Source: Phallusia mammillata (Eukaryota; Chordata; Ascidiacea; Phlebobranchia; Ascidiidae). From it: a stretch of DNA of 64,000 bases. Positions 25,976 to 37,456 of the stretch are shown here, in pieces. Location of the stretch: the NCBI GenBank assembly GCA_003260075.1, contig QLIY01000640.1, positions 1-64,000 on the forward strand, written 5' to 3'. The notes beneath the pieces were generated by a model. That model was given only the letters and a program-made list of their open reading frames with translations, made no database searches and was not told where the DNA came from. Position numbers and translations under genes: made by a program. Each line of letters begins with the position of its first letter. Within the stretch, counting starts at the first letter, position 1.

Positions 25976-27525
25976 TTGAATGCTATTGACGAAAGATCCA
26001 GAAATGGAGCTCGCTAGCAAGACGCCCCACTTGTTGCCCAAATCAATGGTAATACAATAAGATCTAAACGAATTGACTCAAATTCCTTACAGACGTCGTG
26101 GTGGTACGTTCCCGCTTAGTGCTCAATCTTATTCTAAATGGCCCCTCGAACGCACGCATCTTTCGTGCGTCATTACCGCCCTCGTTCATTTTTTCGCGTT
26201 GTGGGATTTGTGTGTTGCCATTTATCGAATTTCTTCTGGATTACAAAACCTGAAATACCTTCCACCAGAAATAATCTGTTCGTTTTCGAAGTATAGCGAA
26301 AACGTAACAAACAAAACTGTTCTTTATACCCAAAGCAGTTAATCTAGTATTTTTTTTCCTGTAAAACTGATTAGGTAGCCAAAACGCACTTTTTACTACA
26401 AGAAAGATTTATTAATCTATTTACAATCCGTTTTAATAATTAAAAAAGTTTTGGACTAAGAGGTGAGGTCGTAATCTATATCAACATGATGACAGTGGTG
26501 GGATTAAAAGACAGTGGTGGTGCGAGCCGGATGAATCCCACCACTGCATGGTATCTATCATTTTAATTTAACATGTTTAAACCGAACTTTGAGCAACTAA
26601 ACTCAGAGTTATAAACTATTTCGCCTAACGGCAGACCATGTCATTCTAAAATCAGGACCACAAACCAAAACAGGCTTCTTCGTGTACCAATAGTAATTTA
26701 AGTCCGATCCAGAATCACAAAAATATACTTTTGACTCAAAAGTTGCGAGTTGACGTAAATCGATCACGCTATCTTTTCCTCCTTGCCGGTTGCCAAATGT
26801 AATGACTAAAATGCCTTTATGACTTCACTATTGCTGTATGACGTTTTTATCACATCAGAAAAATTTTGTGAAAAACCAGATCAGTCCCATTTTCTAACCA
26901 ACAAGGCATCTGCCCGATTGTACCGAAAATATGCAATTAATAAAATTTTGTGTCGTAAAAACAGTTTGAATCACTATGACATATTATTTTAAAAACTGAC
27001 CTTCTGGAGACCAGTGCTATGAGCAAACTGGGCCCTGGGAAGTTAATCATTTTTCCATTTGCGGACTTTCCCCAAAAAATTGACACTTGGGGCGCCATAA
27101 GAGTGTTTCTCTCCCAGAAACGTGCTTTTTAAACTAAAATAGATTTTACTTTGCATCCTGTTTTGGAAACGAATTGCTACATAAATACTTGTGCAGAAAA
27201 CAGCAAAACTTTGTGGACATTTTACATAACATTTAAATTGCCCTTTATATTCCTACAGACTATTACATGCATCTATTCTATATTCATAATAACCTTATTA
27301 CCTTAGTAATTGATCAACTTTGGGGAATAAACAGATTATGATAGTGGATTAGGTAGGGGTACAAGAATGGGTAACAGGTAACATAAAAAATGTCACATAA
27401 GTCAAAATAATGTATTATTAAAAAAGAAGTTTAGTTGACATTTATTCAATTGGTTTGTTTAACTCTGCTTATTTTGGTTTGATGTATTTATCAGGATTCT
27501 ACTGTTTAGCTGTAACAGTTGTGTA
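25976..27525. other. Intergenic between the divergent granin-like gene and NPEPL1
   Basis: AT-rich, with no coding sequence recognised. It contains one very short remnant with hAT-like ends (26493-26546). Just before the NPEPL1 start there are acceptor-like TTTATCAG and CTGTTTAG words near 27495-27510, which could serve a 5' intron or spliced-leader addition. Confidence 0.5.
26493..26546. mobile_element. Remnant of the CAGTGGTGGGA hAT family
   Basis: Begins CAGTGGTGGGATT and ends AATCCCACCACTG, only 54 bp apart. The termini match the 179-bp element at 55425-55603, so this looks like an internally deleted relative. The flanking 8-mers agree at only about 5 of 8 positions. Confidence 0.6.
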
Positions 27526-29124
27526 ATGTTTGGTATGCCTTTAACTGATGTTAAGTTTGTTGGGACTTCATTCAAAAGTGATCCCTCCCAAGTGCCTGTT
27601 AGTGTGATAGGAAAATGTTCCAATCTTAGAAAAGTGTCATGGAAAGATGTTTCACCCCATTTAGAGCAAAAAGTAAGTGAATCTGTATGGAAAAAGGCTG
27701 TTCAGTCACTCAGTCCAGCACCAACTGATACTTGTGGTCTTTGGATGAGCAACGCAAATGTTGGAGGTTTTTCCGATAAAGTAAGTCGGCATAACATGCC
27801 TTCAAGTGCTTACCACATTCCAAAGCTGCTGCGAAGCTGTCTAACTGGAAAAGGTGACCAAGTGGTGGTTATAGTATGTGAAGAATCTGAGGTTTTTGCA
27901 TGTGGTTGTGCCATTGCCAGGTCATATCCGTTATTTACTATGAGAACCGATGGAGGGAAGCCAAAGAGGCAGCGTACTCTATCTGTGGAGTTTGTAATTG
28001 TGGGTGAGAAAACTTGTGACCTTAAAGAGATTGCAGCCTGCCTTCAGGACACTGCTGATTCTGTTCGTTTGGCAGCAAAAATTGTGGACATGCCTTGTAA
28101 TATTATGAATACTACTGCTTTTGTCAATGAAGCTAAGGAGGTTGGCGAGGAACTTGGAATTGTGCCCATGGTCATACAAGGTGAAGATCTAGACAAACAA
28201 GGGTTTGGTGGCATCTATGGTGTTGGAAAGGCCTCTGAACATCCACCGGCATTAGTTGTTCTTAGCCATTATGTACCTAATGCTACTCTTACCATTGCTT
28301 GGTGTGGAAAAGGCATTGTTTATGACACTGGTGGTTTGAGTATAAAGGGTAAGACCACCATGCCAGGAATGAAAAGAGATTGTGGTGGTGCAGCAGCTGT
28401 GTTATCTGCTTTTCGAGCAGCTGTTAAACGAGGTTTTAAGCAGAATCTTCATGCTGTTTTATGTCTTGCTGAAAACTCTGTGGGTCCTATAGCAACAAGA
28501 CCCGATGACATTCATATTCTGTACTCTGGACGATCAGTGGAAATTAACAACACTGATGCAGAAGGTAGACTGGTTCTAGGAGATGGTGTGGCATATGCAT
28601 CAAAGGATTTAAGGGCTGACATTATCCTTGATATGGCAACACTTACAGGTGCACAAGGAGTGTCAACAGGAAAGTATCATGCTGCTATTTTGACCAACAA
28701 TGAAAAGTGGGAGCGAATAGCTATGGAAGCTGGTAAAAAGTCTGGTGATCTTACTCATCCTCTTGTGTACTGTCCTGAACTTCATTTCTCGGAATTTAAC
28801 TCGGCTGTTGCTGACATGAAGAATTCTGTAGCAGATAGGTCCAATGCCCAGTCATCATGTGCAGGCCTTTTCATTGGTAGCCATCTTCAGGGTGCTTTCA
28901 GTTTTCCAGGAACTTGGATCCATGTAGATATGGCTTCACCAGCACACTGTGGAGAAAGGGCAACTGGGTATGGTGTTGCTCTTCTTTTGACTTTGTTTGG
29001 CCAGAACAGTGAGGACAAGTTGCTTCAGCTGATTGCACCATCAGATGTCTCCACGGGTGGTGTTGATTATGAAGATGGTTTAGATGAAAACAGTATTGCC
29101 AGTAAACGCCCACGTAATGCCTGA
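27526..29124 (+). CDS. NPEPL1: Probable aminopeptidase NPEPL1 (M17 leucine aminopeptidase family)
   Basis: Two-metal peptidase expected to remove N-terminal residues from peptides in the cytosol. It is one uninterrupted frame of 532 residues, close to the roughly 520 of mammalian NPEPL1. The C-terminal catalytic domain has the M17 ligands and catalytic residues in order: K262 and D267 in GKGIVYDTGG, K274 in SIK, D285 in KRDCGG, and D344, E346 and R348 in the NTDAEGRL signature. The N-terminal third is the substrate-independent domain typical of the family. The first ATG (27526) fits the usual length. No intron is present, unlike ERF or NIT2 nearby. TRIAP1 follows on the same strand after about 830 nt, too far for me to assume co-transcription. 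Confidence 0.95.
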   Translation: MFGMPLTDVKFVGTSFKSDPSQVPVSVIGKCSNLRKVSWKDVSPHLEQKVSESVWKKAVQSLSPAPTDTCGLWMSNANVGGFSDKVSRHNMPSSAYHIPKLLRSCLTGKGDQVVVIVCEESEVFACGCAIARSYPLFTMRTDGGKPKRQRTLSVEFVIVGEKTCDLKEIAACLQDTADSVRLAAKIVDMPCNIMNTTAFVNEAKEVGEELGIVPMVIQGEDLDKQGFGGIYGVGKASEHPPALVVLSHYVPNATLTIAWCGKGIVYDTGGLSIKGKTTMPGMKRDCGGAAAVLSAFRAAVKRGFKQNLHAVLCLAENSVGPIATRPDDIHILYSGRSVEINNTDAEGRLVLGDGVAYASKDLRADIILDMATLTGAQGVSTGKYHAAILTNNEKWERIAMEAGKKSGDLTHPLVYCPELHFSEFNSAVADMKNSVADRSNAQSSCAGLFIGSHLQGAFSFPGTWIHVDMASPAHCGERATGYGVALLLTLFGQNSEDKLLQLIAPSDVSTGGVDYEDGLDENSIASKRPRNA

Positions 29125-29943
29125 AATTTTATGGCAAGTAGAGTGTTTACTGCTGAATTAATGTGTTCTAAAATGCATATTAATTTTTTTCAATTTGACT
29201 GAAAAACAGGGTTTTAGGAACTCTGTTTAGTAAATGAAGTTTTGTGCCATTTGAATGATTCGAAAGAATTACCAAAAATGTTGGAAAAGCAAATTGTTTT
29301 GTTGTGCTTTGCTGCGATTTTGCTAAAATGTTTAGGTGCAACGATGTTATTTTTAAATGTGAAAAGAATATGTCAAATTATATTTTTTTCATCTAAAGAT
29401 GTCTTGTTTAAAAAAAAAAAGATTCTGTTGGATTTAACTAGTGATGCCGTGAACATGCCTCAAACGAATTTGAACCAAACCAATATTCAACTTTCAAAAG
29501 ACACAACCAATATATATAATTGCATGTAGGTAAACCTGTCTATGAAACTCTAGATATAAACAGTACAAAACTCAATATATTGGAAAAAAACATGATTTTG
29601 TTTTAGAACTTGTTAAAACGATTCAGGAAACCAAAACTTATCTGCATCACTAGTTTTTTCCAATTTCTCAAATGTGTGCAGCATGGTTTTAGTACTTTGA
29701 TTGCATTCAATTTATCATACTATATTAATTAGTTAAAAATAGCAGACTTTTGCTTCCAGCATTGTGTGCTTGACAAATCTTACACCTGCACAAAAAATGC
29801 ACTGCTTTAAGAAGTTTTAAATGTATTCACGATGTATCAAAAATGTATTTAATTGTTCATACAACCATATGTGAATATGTGTGGCTGAAATGTTTATATG
29901 GTTGGCCTCATTGTGTGCTGTATAATTTAGGAATTCTGGTTAA

Positions 29944-31456
<1,513 letters not shown>

Positions 31457-31579
31457 AGCATGTATTTCTGTTTTTAGTGTGTAGAATTGTGTGTGATTAA
31501 TATATATGCATTGTTTTGTATAGGTTTTGCAAAACTGTTTGATACTTAGGCTTTGGTACCTGTCAAATTAACAAGTAAT

Positions 31580-34500
31580 ATGTCAGGTTAGTAAAACTTC
31601 TATTTTGTAAAAAAATCTATTCGTTGTGCTAAAAATTTGACAACCAGTCATTGTTTGTAGCCTTGCGTCTTGCACTGATACAGATGGCTGTTGGAACCAA
31701 CAAAACCGAAAATGTCAAGAAGGCATGTAAGTTGGTGAAGGAAGCTGCAAGCAAAGGGGCAAAATTAATAGCCCTTCCTGTAAGTTGCTTTCCATAAAAA
31801 TATCATAATAAATATTTGTTTTCTGTGTAATGTTTATTATGGGTCCCCTTACCTGAAGGGGACACATATTGTTTTTGTCCGTATTTTTTTCTTCTGTCTA
31901 ACGCTGGCTTGTGACACATGTTTGGTCAAGAAAGAGTGCTTAAATTTATTCAAATTTTCAGAGATGTTAGTTAATAATCCAAATTTGATCCTCCTGAAGT
32001 TTAACCCCGCTTGACCCAGCGGTTCACCCACAAGCCCCCAAAACGTAAATTTTTTGAAACGGCTGTACTGACTAAAGTACAGCATCTTGGAGTTTCTTGC
32101 TGTGTTGTTTGGTGCAATGTAAGGTTTTTTAAAGAATTTTGTATCTTTTTTTCGGATTCACCCTTTAAACCCCGAAATAATCGGTTTTAGTAACGCTGGC
32201 TTGTGAGTCGCGTTTGGTCAAGAAAGAGTGCTTTAAATTTATTAAAATTTACAAAGATGTTAGTGAATAATCCAAATTTGATCCTCCTGAAGTTTAACCC
32301 CGATTGGCCCAGCGGTTCACCCACAGGCCCCCAAAATGTAATTTTTTTAAAACCGTTGTACTGACTAAAGTACAGCGTCTTGGAGTTTCATGCTTTGTTG
32401 TTTGGTGCAATGTAAGGTTTTTTAAAGAATTTTGTATCTTTTTTTCGGATTCACCCATTTTTTACCCTTTAAACCCCGAAATAATCGGTTTTAGTTTTAG
32501 GGCAGAAATACAAGCCCTATGGTGCTGAAATATTTAAAAAAATAACAATTGTTTAAGCAGGGTATTCGTTTAGTATTTAAAATTTTGCCAGTTACCTTTA
32601 CAACCCATAATATGCGTACGCTATCAGTCAGATATAAGTCCCAAGGGAGGAATCCACTGGTTTACGATTAAGGCGGCAGAGCGGGAGTGCTCAGCTTGAC
32701 GTCCGGACAGACGTTTTACGAGACAGTCGTTTGGGTGATTAGAAATCAGCTGTTTTTTTGTGCAGCAATGCTGCTTCGTTTTATTGAGTTATCACGCGCA
32801 TTTTCAGTTTTGGCGAAGGTTTTACACCTAAGACGTAATTTAAACTCGATAAACGTACTTCGGTTTCGTTTATGTCAGGCAAAACGTCGTTGATCAACAT
32901 AAATATGAAAAAATAAACTTATCTTTTTCAAACGCCGCGATAAATGGTCTTTAAATTCTCGTTGTCAGCTTGGCCGTCGCATAACCACGGGTCACTAAAG
33001 GTCAACTTGTAGGCATTACAACACAGTTACGAATTTTTCGTCATAACGTATCTTCTTTATTTTTGACAAATGAATTCAAGAATCAGTACTTAAGTGATGT
33101 ATAAATTAGGCTGAACGGTATTGTTAAACACTAAGGACTGCATGCTGTTAAAAACAGTGTCAAAAGGTCATTAAATGGTCGTTTTTGCGAAACAAAGTTA
33201 GGTGAAAAACAAGTTTTTATTTATACCTTTGTAGCAAACGACTTTTTTATATAATGACAAAAAACAGTTACGGCTTTCTAGGAAAATTTGTGTTTAAAAA
33301 CTGAACTTAAACGACAATATCAAGGTCAAAGCAAGAGATTAAATTGAAAGTATTTTCCCCGTTCTTTTTTCACCGATTTTTTGTAATTATATGACAATAA
33401 TGATGCAAAAAGAATACGGACAAAAACTTTTAAAGTTAAGTTAATGCTTTGTGAAAAATTTGTCCTTAAGAATCTAAAAATAACCGCAACATAGGTTTAC
33501 CGTAAATCCGCATAAACACGCGTGTGGGGACCCATTCGTTTTTGCTTGCAAAAACAATCATACATGTAGATACAATTGTGTATAGTATAGTAAATTGGTA
33601 AATATCGTATAGAATATATCAAATTGAAGTATATCAGAAAGGCTCTTTTCTAGTTGTAATAAGTCTGTTATAGAAGAGCTTTTCTTCTACTTCGTTTTTG
33701 CCTTATTTATTGCAATGTTTTAAGCTATGATAAGATTTCCACATAACTATTCTATTACAAATACGTATTTTAGTAGTTTCATGGTAAAATGAAAGATAAC
33801 ATTTGTTTTGTAACAAAAGGAATGTTTCAACTCTCCTTACGGAACACAATATTTCAAAGAATACTCTGAACCTGTCCCTGGACCAACCACAAAGTCACTT
33901 TCTGAGGTGGCTAAGGAGTGTCAAGTTTTTCTGGTTGGAGGTTTGTTGTTTTGAAATTACACTGCTTTCAATAAAAAAACATTTCCATGTGATTTTGACA
34001 GGATCAATTCCTGAAAATGAAAATGGAAATCTGTACAACACCTGTTCAGTATTTGCTCCAAATGGTGATACTATAGCAAAGTACAGAAAAATGCATTTGT
34101 TTGATATTAATGTGCCAGGAAAAATCTTCTTTCAAGAATCTGATGTACTGAAGCCAGGAAATACATTTGTCACATTCAATGCAGGTAGATTTTCCCAGGA
34201 CGTTTGTTTTGTATGTGTTGATCAAATTAGTGGTGCACATAAGTTTAACTTTTCCGAAACCAAACATGTTTATGCAACCATGAAAGTTTTGCAGTTAAAT
34301 AAATAAAATGCTCCAAGTGAACCTTTTCTAAGTTTGTGCTGCTTATGCATCCTTAAATGTGTTTTGGTGTCTTTGTGCCACAAAATAGTTTACTTGTATA
34401 TTTCTTTTTAAAACCTTCATTAGAATTTGTATTTTATGTTCATTTAAATAAAATAATTCTACCTTGTAACTAAATATTGGGTTTCGGTCTGAACCTTTCA

Positions 34501-36070
34501 CAGTTGTTCAGTGCATCTCTAGTTTAAATCATCTGCTGTTCACACCACAAGTAGTTCCATGTTTTAAGTTGCATCATCTAGCAATAAACTGAAAATATGC
34601 ATTTATATATGGCAAATTTTTAATCCCATAAACCTGGAGTTCTCAAACTATGCGTCGCGACGCCCTGGTGCGTCGTTTAAATTTTCCAGGGGAGCCGCAC
34701 AATGGTTTCGTTTCGTGGCTTTATGTTACCCCCCCCCCGTATCAATAAACACAACTTTAATAATAAGTTTCCTCATTAACTTTTTTCGCTGGTGCATCGC
34801 AAGCCCAGAAATCTTTTCCAGAGGCGTCGCAACCCAAAAAAGTTTGAGAACCACTGCCATAAACATTAAATCACAGTATGCCAGGCCCATTAACGGCATC
34901 TTTACATATGAGTGTGCCATGATTGCTGTTCTGCATCGGCGCTTTAGGGTTGATCCCAGTTATGAATTTATGTTCATCTTAATAAACATTAAATGAAAAC
35001 TAAGGAATTTAGAATTGGTCAAGTAAAACTTATGCTCTTGTTTTTAGGACCCTGTAAAGTAGGATTGGGAATTTGCTATGACATGCGGTTTGCTGAACTA
35101 GCCCAAATTTATGCTAAGGAAGGTTGTCATCTAGTTGTATACCCAGGAGCATTTAATATGACAACTGGGCCTGCACATTGGCAACTTTTGCAGCAAGCAA
35201 GGTATGTTAATTTGCCTGCTTGTTTTCAGACATAAATTATGTCATGTTTTTAGGGCACTGGACAACCAAATGTATGTGGCAGCTGTTTCACCAGCTAGAG
35301 ATGAAGGTGCAACCTATGTGGCTTGGGGTAACTCTTCGACTGTTGGCCCATGGTCAGTTTATTATGCGTACCTTCCCTGCGTGCAGCACATAATGTTTTG
35401 ATAATTTTTTTCTGCCCAACCTTGTGTTGTTTTCTATGTTTTGGCTTAGAAAGAGCAATTCCAATCAATTTATCGTAAAAAACTATTCACTTGATTTCTT
35501 CTTGGCGAGAGGTTACTGCAGATCAACATGTTTATTGCACCTAAATTAGCCAGTGTTTGTTATACTGTATTGGTGTTGTTTTTCCCTTTCTGAGTTTTAA
35601 AAAAATTCATAAAGGTTAAACTTAACCATTTAGGTAACAATTATATGCCATCTACAACAAATGGTTTTCTATGTTGGATTTGGTCACAGACTTTGTAGTG
35701 AGCAATTTGAAACCTATGCTTTTGTGTGATTTTCAGGGGAGATATTCTTGCAAAAACTAGTCATGAAGAGTCAATAATATATGCAGAAATTGGTAAGAAT
35801 CTACAATCAATTACTTTTGTTTTCTTTAAATGTGTTCAGTTAAATAAACCTGTGCTGTGTTACAAAAGTTATCTCAATAAAAAATAATTAGTGTATCACA
35901 AGCTTACTTAACCACTCATTAAAACAGATATTGGGCGTCTTGAGGAAGTACGTCAAAATATTCCTCTTAATAATCAAAGGAGATTGGATGTGTATTCAAG
36001 ACCGAACCCATGCGAAAGTTTAAAGGAAATGTCTGGATACAACATTGATGTAAACCAACATGTCGATTAG
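31580..36070 (+). CDS. NIT2: Omega-amidase (nitrilase family member 2)
   Basis: Hydrolyses alpha-ketoglutaramate and alpha-ketosuccinamate, removing by-products of glutamine and asparagine transamination. Exons: 31580-31586 (tentative 7-nt coding exon), 31661-31779, 33820-33940, 34002-34184, 35048-35201, 35254-35352, 35737-35792, 35928-36070; 293 residues against 276 in human. The catalytic triad falls at E43 ([10 protein letters not shown]), K112 (KYRKMHLFD) and C153 ([10 protein letters not shown]), the positions I know for mammalian NIT2. The tiny first exon gives MSA before LRLALIQ and has a good donor and phase; an alternative is a start at 31684 that would lose the first strand. Introns 2 and 4 carry mobile DNA. 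PIGM ends only 123 nt upstream. A tandem relative with the same exon lengths follows at 37457. Confidence 0.93.
31841..33533. mobile_element. Long terminal-inverted-repeat insertion in NIT2 intron 2
   Basis: Starts GGGTCCCC at 31841 and ends GGGGACCC at 33533, each with an AT dinucleotide outside. A second inverted pair lies inside: GTTTTTGTCCGTATT near 31871 and AATACGGACAAAAAC near 33411. The interior has a 292-nt tandem duplication and no recognisable transposase. Probably a non-autonomous DNA transposon; superfamily not determined. Confidence 0.6.
31901..32494. repeat. Two tandem copies of a 292-nt unit
   Basis: Both copies start ACGCTGGCTTGTGA, at 31901 and 32193, and run in the same order with a few substitutions and a small insertion near the end of copy 2. 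They lie inside the intronic insertion 31841-33533. Confidence 0.85.
34634..34856. mobile_element. hAT-type non-autonomous element in NIT2 intron 4
   Basis: Ends CTGGAGTTCTCAAACT and (inverted) CAGTGGTTCTCAAACT agree at 13 of 16 positions. A perfect 8-bp target duplication, CCATAAAC, lies at 34626-34633 and 34857-34864. Length 223 bp, no coding capacity. A 10-C run at 34729-34738 is inside. Confidence 0.9.
34882..34980. repeat. Dispersed repeat, copy 2
   Basis: Related to 21159-21276 in the same orientation, sharing start word, core and the last 22 nt almost exactly. It lies in NIT2 intron 4 next to the hAT-type element. Confidence 0.6.
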
Positions 36071-37456
36071 GTGCCTCGAATTATCTTTGTCTTTTAACAT
36101 TGAACTATTTATGCCAAAAATTTTGCTTGTCTGCGGTGGTTAGGGCAGGTGTATCATTCATTAACTTTTATATCATTGTATTGATAGAATGCATGTTAGT
36201 CCATACCTGTTTTTATTTTAATGGAGTTGAAAAGTAACTTGCATTAGTTTTTTGCAAAGACAGCTTTTAAAGATAAAATTTAACAAATTAATTTGCTCTG
36301 TGTTCACCCAGTATGCTTTTATCATGCGTCTTGGCTGTGAATCGTTTTTCTTTAGTGCTTGAATTATACTTTGATTGGAGATTTTGAACCATAGTACATT
36401 AACAAATTATATTTGATTATTTGTGTCTGACAGGTACAAAATTGAGTAAAAATGAATCGGATGAAAATTCTAGAGGCCTAGATTTGTCTTTGGTAGACTT
36501 GTGTTGGTGCTGTTGGCTTAATCTTTTATTTTATTGATGTTGTAACTATTTGTTGCTTAAAATTTATTGGAACTCAGAAAAAAAAAATATGCCTGCAAAA
36601 CAAACTATGTTGTTTGCCTGAATGTGTATGAGATTCTGTCAAGAGTTGAGTGCCAGCGACCTATTAATATGCATATTGAAGATTACATACACAAAAAGTT
36701 ACAATAGCGTCGTTTTTTAAGTGCAGAAAACGGACTGCCATCTGTTTTTAGTCAGTAGGACATAACAGCAATCGAGACATAAAATTGCCGTTGAGGTGTT
36801 TTTACACTGATTAAATCAACGTTTAATTTTTTTTATTTGCAATTGCAACACATTTTCGCTTACTCGTATGTTTAAGAATATACAACATGGTTCTTTGTTG
36901 CCACAAGTTCGCAACAAGAATACACAACTCATTCGAATACTAATTGAAGAATAGTTGTAAACGAGAATTTGTAAAAGTCGTTCAAATACAATAAAAACAG
37001 ACGCCATTAACGTCTGGGCGAGTTTATTTCTTTGAAACGTTCCAGAACCACCATAGCCTGTAAGTTAAACGAAAAAGCATTCGAAAAGTCGGAAAAAATG
37101 AATGATTTTGTCTGCTTGCTGGTAACGTCCCGCCATCGTATTGTTTAAACCTTTTAAAACAGTCGTTCAGTGGGGTATTAAAACCCAAAATTATTTTGAA
37201 CAGTTAAAAAATTTATGGGCCCGAAACCGAGTACAAATTTGGTTGTAGTGGACGTCACCGCTATCCTCCTCCCAACACAACACTGCTTACTGTCGCCATC
37301 AACGGAAATGTGACGTTTTGTATCCTTTTGTGCTTTCACTGCACATTTATTTGCCAAAGTGACATACCGGCAGTAAACTTGTTTGTTTTTTCTTTCAATA
37401 CCGTGCACTTTGTCAAGTAACTTTCTTTTGTCCGGTCAGTTAGATTTCACTTCGCC
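36071..37456. other. Spacer between the two NIT2-type genes
   Basis: AT-rich 3' flank of NIT2 and 5' flank of the second amidase gene. Only short broken frames; an AATAAA near 36988 could be a distal polyadenylation signal. Nothing else recognised. Confidence 0.5.

Noticed and set aside
29242-29529. 95-codon hydrophobic frame after NPEPL1
   Set aside because: AT-rich, low complexity in its second half and unlike any family I know; more likely spacer.
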